A DNA stretch of 25,787 bases from a virus: positions 1 to 25,787 of the IMG/VR virus record IMGVR_UViG_3300025137_000258. One strand, 5' to 3'. The notes beneath the pieces were generated by a model, which had not been told where the DNA came from, did no database searches, and saw only the letters and a program-made list of their open reading frames with translations. The stretch's first letter is position 1; every line of letters starts with the position of its first letter. This document shows positions 14,240 through 19,100 of this stretch, in pieces. The position numbers and the translations under genes are program-made.

Positions 14240-16504
14240 TCATTGAAACTTCTGCTCGAAGTCGCTGCGTGTCAGGCGCTTGATTCCAAGCATTCCGGTG
14301 TCCGCGCCTTCTGGCTCACCGGGCTTGTGGTAGTACTTCGCACCGCCGGAGCGGTACCGAACAAATCCAACCGAGTGCAGGGCAGAAGCTAAGCTCAAGC
14401 CGAACCTCTGGGCGGACAGATTCCGGTCGATGGCTGCAGCGAACTCACCCACTGTGAAGCGGTTTTTCTTGCCTCCCTGGTTGCCGTCGTAGGCCGTCTG
14501 GGCGCACTGGGTGAACCAGTCCAGATACTGGAACTCACCGTTAGCCTTGCGCTGCCAGGCGCTTTCCTGAGCGTCCAGCCACCACTCCTGCCCCTGCTGA
14601 AAGTAGTGGAAGGCCTCGGCCAACATTTGGTCCCGGTACTTGCCGAGCCATCCGAGGTCTGCGCGCTCTCCTGCGCACTGGATGACCCAGTACCGCCGGC
14701 TGCCCGTTCGGTCCCTGAGTACGTCCTGCTCGTTTGACGACATCGTGATGACCGTGTGCCTCCTGTACGTCCGCATCTTCCGGCCAAACGGGGGGCGGAA
14801 GCGGTCCACAGCCGAGGTGATGAAGGCCTTCCGGGTCTCTTGGTCGGCTGTAGAGCTGCCGGCCATCTCGGCATCCTCGTAGATGAGAGCGCCGTACAGC
14901 TGGAGGTAGCAGTCCTTGTCCTTGATGTTGAAGCGAGTGTCTGAGTACAGCTCCTCCTGCCCTGGCCAGTTGGCCCACTCCCGCCACACAGACGACTTCC
15001 CCCACCCCTGTGGGCCAATCAGCAGGGCGCAGGTGTGTAGCTGGCACCCAGGCGAGAAGAGGCGCGCCATCAAGCCAATGACCCACTTGGCGCTGTACAC
15101 TCGATAGATGGGCAGGTCTTCGGTGTGGCAGACCTCCATCAGCCAACGGTCAATCCGAGGGCAGCCATCCCACTCCAAGCTCTTGACGTATTCCTGCACG
15201 GGGTTGCGCGCGTGCTGCTTCGCGACGAACTCTACCGAGGAGAAGAGGAGGTCTTTGCCAAGGCGCCACTGCCAGTCATAGGCCGCCTCCATGTGAGTCA
15301 CCACCCGTACCCAGATGGTGTCCTCTACGGGTTCGTGTCCGTCCATCTCGCGCTGTCGGAACTCGTCGAACCACAGGTTGAATTCACCGTCATGGGTCAG
15401 CATGGTGTGGAGGTTCGTCACTGTGTTGAGAATCTTGCCCGCCGTGCCGTCCCGCTTCGGGGGCGCTCGGTGCAAGTCCACCAGGCCGGGCGTCGAGCTG
15501 GGGCGGTAGCTGTTCCAGTACGTGGTTGCCTGTGGCGCGCTGTAGTAGCGGGCGCGTCCGTCCGGTTCCCTGTGAAAGAAGCCCGACCCCACCGAGGTAC
15601 CACCAAAGGGGCAGATGACCTTCAGGCGCTCACCGGGTGCGAGGGCGTCAGCGAGCTGCTGCCATGCTCTACCGTCTGCAAGTCGCTGAGACCTGAAGTC
15701 TACGTCGACGCTGACCGCTTGGCGTGGGCGCTTCCTGCTCGGCACGGGGCTGGGCTTGACCTTCGCCTTGTCATTGGCTGTGAGCTGCCCCTGCCTTCTC
15801 CACTGCTCGCGCAGGCGGCCTATCGTGTCCGAGTCCATCACCGTATCGGACGCACCGACCACATCCACGGACTGCATGCGCCAATTGCATTTGGTGTTCT
15901 GGCTACCCGGTGCGCGAGCAAGGCGCGCCCCTACATCGTGGGTCCGGTCGTATGCCTTGTGGTAGGTGGTCAGCGGTGGGTGGAAGCCCTGGGCTACCTC
16001 GGCTGCTTGCCGGTTGCACTCGTCTACCACTGCAGCATGCAGCTCGGTGAGGGCAGCCTTCTCAGTGCGCATGGTCTCGGTGAGAGCATAGTGGAAGTGG
16101 AAGCCCCACCCGCTGCAGATGGTGAGGGTGGGCGGTGCGCCCATCACAGACTCAAGGATGCCGCCCACATCCTGCAGGAGGAGGTCAAGGAAGGCCTGCC
16201 GCTGCTCCTCGGGCATCTGGTACATGTGGGCCTTGCGGTCCTGCGCTCGGTCGGGCAGTGCTTGCCCCCGAGCCAGCCGAGCCGAGTCCACCAGGCCGAG
16301 CAGGTCAAGGTCAAAGAACAGGGAGGTGACCCCCTTGCAGTTCTCGACGCTGCGACCCCTGCCCCGGTTGTCGACTGCTCCCCGATGGAAGTACCCGGTA
16401 CTGATGTAGTCCCCACCCTTGAGGGACTGCTCGACGTAGCAGCACCCATCGGGGGGCGTAGGCCACACGGCTCGTACTCGGGTGTCAGGATGCTGCGCGT
16501 TCAT
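14240..16504 (-). CDS. Replicative primase-helicase, PrimPol (AEP-like) fused to VirE-type P-loop helicase
   Basis: This 754-aa protein combines two recognisable parts. The N-terminal region resembles archaeo-eukaryotic primase-polymerase: LFFDLD (Asp65, Asp67), SGWGFHFHY (131-139) and VGARLARAPGSQNTK (191-205) match motifs I-III. The C-terminal region is a VirE-like superfamily 3-type ATPase: LLIGPQGWGKSS Walker A (495-505), ALIYEDAEM Walker B, ITMSSNEQDVLRD sensor 1, and RTGSRRYWVI with arginine residues (599-606). The protein would synthesise primers and unwind phage DNA. The ATG overlaps the upstream TGA as ATGA and follows AAGGGG; the 40 extra upstream codons overlap the neighbour and are rejected. 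No separate DNA polymerase gene is present in this window. Confidence 0.9.
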   Translation of the reverse strand: MNAQHPDTRVRAVWPTPPDGCCYVEQSLKGGDYISTGYFHRGAVDNRGRGRSVENCKGVTSLFFDLDLLGLVDSARLARGQALPDRAQDRKAHMYQMPEEQRQAFLDLLLQDVGGILESVMGAPPTLTICSGWGFHFHYALTETMRTEKAALTELHAAVVDECNRQAAEVAQGFHPPLTTYHKAYDRTHDVGARLARAPGSQNTKCNWRMQSVDVVGASDTVMDSDTIGRLREQWRRQGQLTANDKAKVKPSPVPSRKRPRQAVSVDVDFRSQRLADGRAWQQLADALAPGERLKVICPFGGTSVGSGFFHREPDGRARYYSAPQATTYWNSYRPSSTPGLVDLHRAPPKRDGTAGKILNTVTNLHTMLTHDGEFNLWFDEFRQREMDGHEPVEDTIWVRVVTHMEAAYDWQWRLGKDLLFSSVEFVAKQHARNPVQEYVKSLEWDGCPRIDRWLMEVCHTEDLPIYRVYSAKWVIGLMARLFSPGCQLHTCALLIGPQGWGKSSVWREWANWPGQEELYSDTRFNIKDKDCYLQLYGALIYEDAEMAGSSTADQETRKAFITSAVDRFRPPFGRKMRTYRRHTVITMSSNEQDVLRDRTGSRRYWVIQCAGERADLGWLGKYRDQMLAEAFHYFQQGQEWWLDAQESAWQRKANGEFQYLDWFTQCAQTAYDGNQGGKKNRFTVGEFAAAIDRNLSAQRFGLSLASALHSVGFVRYRSGGAKYYHKPGEPEGADTGMLGIKRLTRSDFEQKFQ

Positions 16505-16659
16505 TCGGTGCCCCTTGCAATTGCGCCAAGCTCGGCAGCGCATTCCCAGTAGCCTGCCCGGTTGCCCAGCTCGTAGCCTCGTCGGTAGGCCACAGCAGAA
16601 AACAGGGCAAGGCCTGCAACCCACAGTGTCAGGAGCAACAATCGGTCATCCGGGCTCAT
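16501..16659 (-). CDS. Small single-pass membrane protein
   Basis: A 52-aa protein beginning SPDDRLLLLTLWVAGLALF, with one clear transmembrane helix (about residues 7-25) followed by YRRGYELGNRAGYW and a short helical tail. The positive residues after the helix favour a cytoplasmic C-terminus. The start is the ATG at 16659, preceded by ACGGGG; it overlaps the upstream coiled-coil gene by 14 bases in another frame. The stop overlaps the primase start as ATGA, so its translation may set primase levels. Function is unknown; superinfection exclusion or membrane anchoring are possibilities only. Confidence 0.7.
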   Translation of the reverse strand: MSPDDRLLLLTLWVAGLALFSAVAYRRGYELGNRAGYWECAAELGAIARGTE

Positions 16660-16891
16660 TGGTTTCCCCGTAGGGAAACTGCACACAGTGCTCTTCCCCG
16701 TACTCGGCTGCCAGCTTCGAGAGTCGCTTCATGCGCTCTTTGGCTACCTGCAGGTTGATTTGAGCCTCTTGCAGGTCAGCCTTGACCCGGTCCAGCATCG
16801 CAACAGCGCGCCGGATGTCCTCGGACGCATGGTAGGCATCGGAGTCCGCGCGATGCAAGGCGCCGCGCACGCTTGTCCAGCGGTCAACCAT
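16646..16891 (-). CDS. Small coiled-coil protein of unknown function
   Basis: The 81-aa product is largely one helix with heptad-like spacing (about residues 20-65: SEDIRRAVAMLDRVKADLQE and following Lys/Leu/Glu repeats). A short polar C-terminus contains CVQFPYGETNEPG. The start ATG sits inside the 8-base ATGGTTGA overlap with the preceding gene, behind GAGGTGACCG. The stop lies within the start region of the small membrane protein. No catalytic or DNA-binding motif is seen. Coiled coils of this size in early operons are often inhibitors or adaptor proteins, but nothing here identifies a partner. Confidence 0.72.
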   Translation of the reverse strand: MVDRWTSVRGALHRADSDAYHASEDIRRAVAMLDRVKADLQEAQINLQVAKERMKRLSKLAAEYGEEHCVQFPYGETNEPG

Positions 16892-17153
16892 CGGTCACCT
16901 CGGTGCGGGCTGCAGCCTTACGGGCCATCTTTTCGCGCCACTCACGAAGGAGCATGCTCGCTTGGCCCATACGCACTTCCTGCCCCCTGTTCCAGAACAG
17001 CTTGATGCGGGCAAAATGCACCTTGTGCATGTAGCCCTCTTGGTCGGCTACAATCATGTAGTCACCAACAGCATGCAGGATGATGCCGGGCTTAGCCTTC
17101 TCCTTTCCATCGCTTTGCTTCTCAAGGAACGAACAGCTTAGTGCCTCACCCAT
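16884..17153 (-). CDS. Small basic protein of unknown function
   Basis: An 89-aa protein. Residues 22-55 (PGIILHAVGDYMIVADQEGY and KVHFARIKLFW) alternate strands and turns, suggesting a small SH3-like or Tudor-like beta barrel. The C-terminus is a basic helix (REWREKMARKAAAR) ending VTDG. The start lies in an ATGGGTGA overlap with the upstream gene, behind CAGGGGTGACCG. The last codons reproduce almost exactly the stop-SD-start arrangement found at its own start. No family is recognised; nucleic-acid or protein binding is a guess from fold type and charge. Confidence 0.7.
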   Translation of the reverse strand: MGEALSCSFLEKQSDGKEKAKPGIILHAVGDYMIVADQEGYMHKVHFARIKLFWNRGQEVRMGQASMLLREWREKMARKAAARTEVTDG

Positions 17154-17343
17154 CGGTCACCCCTGCAAGGCGCTGCAACTGCTTGCGCTCAATGCGACGC
17201 TGCAGGTCAGTGGAGACAAACGGGGCAACCACATCCTCAAGGTACTCGGGGACGGTCATGCCTGCGAGGCCTGCAGCAACCCGGAGGTCTGCCGCCAGGT
17301 GGATGCTGATGCGAGGGCGGTACGGCTCAGTAGGCTGAGACAT
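17146..17343 (-). CDS. Small ribbon-helix-helix-like protein
   Basis: I place the start at the ATG at 17343, which follows a GGGGG-containing SD, rather than at an ATG 189 bases upstream that would run through most of the neighbouring gene. The resulting 65-aa protein has PRISIHLAADLRVAAGLAGMTVPEYLEDVV, a beta strand followed by two helices, as in ribbon-helix-helix DNA-binding proteins. A basic tail (RRIERKQLQRL) ends VTDG. Such proteins usually repress promoters as dimers, so it is a candidate regulator of the divergent region upstream of the operon. The RHH assignment rests on pattern only. Confidence 0.65.
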   Translation of the reverse strand: MSQPTEPYRPRISIHLAADLRVAAGLAGMTVPEYLEDVVAPFVSTDLQRRIERKQLQRLAGVTDG

Positions 17344-17542
17344 TGTCTGCCCCCATGCGTGATGCGATTGCTGCCGAGATGGCTTCCGAGACTGTTGCCC
17401 CGGTACCGTGTCCGGTCTTGGTGCGGTTGCTTGCGTAGATGCGACAGCTGTACTGTTGCTTGCGTCGAACCCAGGAGATGCGGACCTCTGGGCTGTCAAG
17501 GGAAGACAGCGCCCCCCGAAGTAGTTGCTCAATACCGTTCAT
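17327..17542 (-). CDS. Small protein of unknown function (71 aa)
   Basis: A 71-aa protein whose ATG overlaps the preceding TGA as ATGA and is preceded by CAGAGGACAAGTC, the SD form shared by this operon. The pattern RISWVRRKQQYSCRIYAS, followed by GTGATVSEAISAAIASR, suggests a three-stranded sheet packed on a C-terminal helix, a common small-phage-protein fold. Its 3' end overlaps the RHH-like gene by 17 bases. I recognise no family and propose no function. Confidence 0.7.
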   Translation of the reverse strand: MNGIEQLLRGALSSLDSPEVRISWVRRKQQYSCRIYASNRTKTGHGTGATVSEAISAAIASRMGADNVSAY

Positions 17543-17943
17543 GACTTGTCCTCTGAGAGTTGAGTGATGGCGTCCACGAGCTGCGGGACCAGGTGTGCGA
17601 CCTGCAGCTCAAGAGTGTTGATGCGCTTGCACAACTGCGCGTGGGTGAGTCCATGGGCGCAACCAGCCAGCATGCCGAGGCGCTGCTCAAGGCGCTGCAG
17701 CTGCTGGATGATGTCGCTGTAGATGTCTGCGCTCGGTTCGTCTGCTGAAGCATCAGCCGCGTGCCCCAGGCGGTCGGTGTGCCTGCGGCGAAAACCTCGC
17801 TTTTGCAGTTCGCTCCTGATGGTGTGGTAGCTCATGCCTGTTGCTCGCAGCTCCTGAATCAGCGCGATGACCCGTTGCTCGTCAGGGTGCTTCTCCAGAA
17901 CCGTGACATCAGGAGCGATACGGTAGCCAAACGGAATCTTCAT
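17539..17943 (-). CDS. Orphan serine-recombinase-type helical DNA-binding protein
   Basis: The 134-aa protein opens with KIPFGYRIAPDVTVLEKHPDEQRVIALI, then ELRATGMSYHTIRSELQKRGFRRR. This strongly resembles the 'recombinase' segment that follows the catalytic domain in large serine recombinases (the IPFGYR...EQ.VI..I..L...G.S...IA..LN..G pattern). The catalytic Ser/Arg domain is missing, so it cannot recombine DNA by that mechanism. The second half (about residues 75-130) is a predicted coiled coil that could dimerise it. I infer a stand-alone HTH DNA-binding protein, possibly a regulator. Both ends couple to neighbours by ATGA. Confidence 0.72.
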   Translation of the reverse strand: MKIPFGYRIAPDVTVLEKHPDEQRVIALIQELRATGMSYHTIRSELQKRGFRRRHTDRLGHAADASADEPSADIYSDIIQQLQRLEQRLGMLAGCAHGLTHAQLCKRINTLELQVAHLVPQLVDAITQLSEDKS

Positions 17944-18359
17944 GCTGCACCCTCTTTGCGGTACGGCTCAATCCTGTCATCTGCGACCTGCATCATCTTG
18001 GCGATGAGTGCGCGACCTGCGAACCCGAGGTCAGGCCACCATTGGCCCACCATCTCAAAGAGCACAACAGACGGCCACTGCTCTTTGAATGCTGACTGCT
18101 GAGCAACCGCCTGATGCCACTCGGCCACCTGCTTGAGGTTGGCATTAAAGAATGGGTGCAGCTGGGCCTGAGCTTCTGCCAGTGTGGACTCGGGCCAGTT
18201 CAGCAGGTTGTACCGGTCTTTCAAGTCGTGACAGTTGATGCACAATGCTTGCACATCCTGTCCGCCCCTCCTGCGGGGTACTGGGAAGTGGTCCCACTCT
18301 CCCCGAGCTGCGCAACTGCGACCACAGAACGCGCAGCTCGTGTCCTTGCTTGGTCTCAT
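17940..18359 (-). CDS. HNH-type zinc protein, probable endonuclease
   Basis: This 139-aa protein carries two zinc-binding pairs, CAFC and CINC, bracketing WDHFPVPRRRGG, followed by His after the second pair (CINCHDLKD). This is the treble-clef arrangement of HNH endonucleases. The C-terminal two-thirds is Trp/Gln-rich and helical (HQAVAQQSAFKEQW, VGQWWPDLGF) and is not part of the core domain. I choose the ATG at 18359, which overlaps the 25-aa membrane peptide's TGA as ATGA. It may nick DNA in replication, host degradation or homing-like behaviour. HNH proteins also occur beside terminases as packaging partners, but here the strand and operon are those of replication. Confidence 0.8.
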   Translation of the reverse strand: MRPSKDTSCAFCGRSCAARGEWDHFPVPRRRGGQDVQALCINCHDLKDRYNLLNWPESTLAEAQAQLHPFFNANLKQVAEWHQAVAQQSAFKEQWPSVVLFEMVGQWWPDLGFAGRALIAKMMQVADDRIEPYRKEGAA

Positions 18360-18433
18360 ACGAACATCCACAGGGTCATACAGATGGCGATGCAGGCAAC
18401 AGCGGCAAAGTCTTCAAAGGTCTGGTGGGTCAT
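18356..18433 (-). CDS. 25-aa single-helix membrane peptide
   Basis: This tiny gene encodes 25 residues: a polar start (MTHQTFEDF) followed by AAVACIAICMTLWMFV, a continuous hydrophobic segment long enough to span or insert into a membrane. Translation evidence is strong for its size: CACAGAGGACATC before the ATG matches the SD of other operon genes, and the TGA overlaps the HNH gene start as ATGA. It is the first gene of the leftward operon. It could act as a leader peptide that couples translation to HNH, or as a small membrane effector. No homologue family is recognised. Confidence 0.6.
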   Translation of the reverse strand: MTHQTFEDFAAVACIAICMTLWMFV

Positions 18434-18527
18434 GATGTCCTCTGTGAAAAGTGCCCCGGAGCACCTGCAGCAGCAAAGCAGAGGTTGAAGGGGTTGGTGC
18501 CCCAGGGCTGGTCTGCATGTACCCAGT

Positions 18528-18560
18528 GGAGCCAATGGGCGCAAGGGGTCCATTGGTACC
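18528..18560. repeat. 11-bp imperfect inverted repeat (hairpin or operator)
   Basis: Arms 18528-18538 and 18550-18560 pair over 11 positions with one mismatch and one G-U, centred on CCAATGG/CCATTGG, around an 11-base loop. For leftward transcripts this lies in the 5' leader of the early operon, so it could be an RNA hairpin or a dimeric-protein binding site. Confidence 0.6.
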
Positions 18561-18600
18561 AAGTATGTCATTGTTGTGTCACAGGCCCCCAAATTGCCCC

Positions 18601-18622
18601 AAGTCTTGACCCTCCAACCCGT
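18601..18622 (-). repeat. Inverted repeat arm 1 (partner at 18782-18803)
   Basis: Read on the minus strand, this is ACGGGTTG, four variable bases, then GTCAAGACTT. Eighteen of 22 positions match the plus-strand sequence at 18782-18803, and the four mismatches are confined to the spacer. Two identical half-sites held at a fixed 4-base gap imply selection by a binding protein. Confidence 0.85.
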
Positions 18623-18746
18623 ACCCAGTCAAGAACCGCCTATAGTGGGGTTCGTAGCAAAAGGGACGGGTAAGGGCTTCCAGGGACTCTCCCAGTTTTC
18701 CCTTGTTTTCTACTCCAGTAGAATCTAACCAAGACCCGACCCTTTC

Positions 18747-18781
18747 TTGAAAAGACCATGGATAGGGTACAATGGATAGGG
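18747..18781 (+). promoter_or_regulatory. Candidate rightward promoter flanked by ATGGATAGGG direct repeats
   Basis: TTGAAA (18747-18752) and TACAAT (18768-18773) resemble sigma-70 -35 and -10 boxes, with a short 15-base spacer. The direct repeats ATGGATAGGG occur at 18758-18767 and 18772-18781, so they abut and overlap the -10 box, as operator sites often do. It would drive TerS and the head genes. The promoter call is tentative; the direct repeats are certain. Confidence 0.35.
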
Positions 18782-18803
18782 ACGGGTTGTATCGTCAAGA
18801 CTT
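18782..18803 (+). repeat. Inverted repeat arm 2 (partner at 18601-18622)
   Basis: This is ACGGGTTG-tatc-GTCAAGACTT on the plus strand, the mirror partner of the 18601-18622 site. It lies 23 bases before the TerS start and directly downstream of the ATGGATAGGG repeats. A protein bound here could control the rightward operon or form a loop with arm 1. Confidence 0.85.
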
Positions 18804-18825
18804 TGCTCTATAAGGGGTTGTACCT

Positions 18826-19077
18826 ATGCCAAAGACCAGCGGAACCATGACAGAGCGGCAGCTCCTTGAGGCTGTGGCGAAGCTCGCACCCGAGGCCATC
18901 AGCTGCATCGAGCGCACCCTGCAGGGCAGCGTCAGGCCAAACAAGGCCCAAGCGGACTGCGCCTGGCGCGTGCTGGACTGGTCCAAGGTGGCAGCAGCAG
19001 CACGGGCAGAGAGCGAGGAGACAAGCCCCGATGTTAAGGAGCTGGAGAACGTCCTGAGCCTCGTTGGGGAGTGGTGA
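18826..19077 (+). CDS. Probable terminase small subunit
   Basis: This 83-aa helical protein lies immediately before the large terminase gene, the usual TerS place. The segment LLEAVAKLAPEAISCIERTLQG, followed by NKAQADCAWRVLDWSKVAAA, resembles the central helices of small terminase-type proteins, which often read '...A..iLdr...'. The N-terminus is short and lacks an obvious full HTH. AAGGGG provides the SD. TerS would recognise phage DNA and regulate TerL. The protein is shorter than many TerS (often 120-180 aa), so the call leans partly on position. Confidence 0.68.
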   Translation: MPKTSGTMTERQLLEAVAKLAPEAISCIERTLQGSVRPNKAQADCAWRVLDWSKVAAAARAESEETSPDVKELENVLSLVGEW

Positions 19078-19100
19078 TAGATTGAGGGGCAGAGGACCCC

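Larger units (their letters stand above)
18434..18825. promoter_or_regulatory. Divergent non-coding control region with repeats
   Basis: These 392 bases separate the leftward early operon from the rightward packaging operon, and I see no credible gene in them. They contain a 22-bp inverted repeat pair, two 10-bp direct repeats around a -10-like box, four copies of a GGGNCGGGT-type motif and a hairpin. The base composition is visibly more T-rich near 18,690-18,730 than in the coding regions. The arrangement suits divergent promoters with operators, or a replication origin for the PrimPol-VirE protein. I could not place a leftward promoter with confidence. Confidence 0.7.

Noticed and set aside
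15125-16552. 475-codon plus-strand frame opposite the primase-helicase
   Set aside because: The minus strand encodes PrimPol and VirE-like motifs across the same stretch; the plus frame has no start context or domain pattern.
16505-16624. Longer N-terminus for the primase-helicase
   Set aside because: The added 40 residues are Cys/Arg-rich out-of-frame sequence of the small membrane gene; the ATGA junction with AAGGGG fits better.
17344-17532. Longer N-terminus for the RHH-like protein
   Set aside because: It would almost completely overlap the 71-aa gene, which has its own SD and ATGA junction, and the extra residues are low complexity.
18691-18716. Terminator made of GGGActcTCCC plus T-rich sequence
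   Set aside because: The stem is only four base pairs and the T-rich part is interrupted by CCC; too weak to call.
18787-18814. Promoter TTGTAT-16-TATAAG just before TerS
   Set aside because: The start site would fall about five bases before the TerS ATG, leaving the AAGGGG SD untranscribed; a leaderless terminase gene is less likely than the promoter farther upstream.
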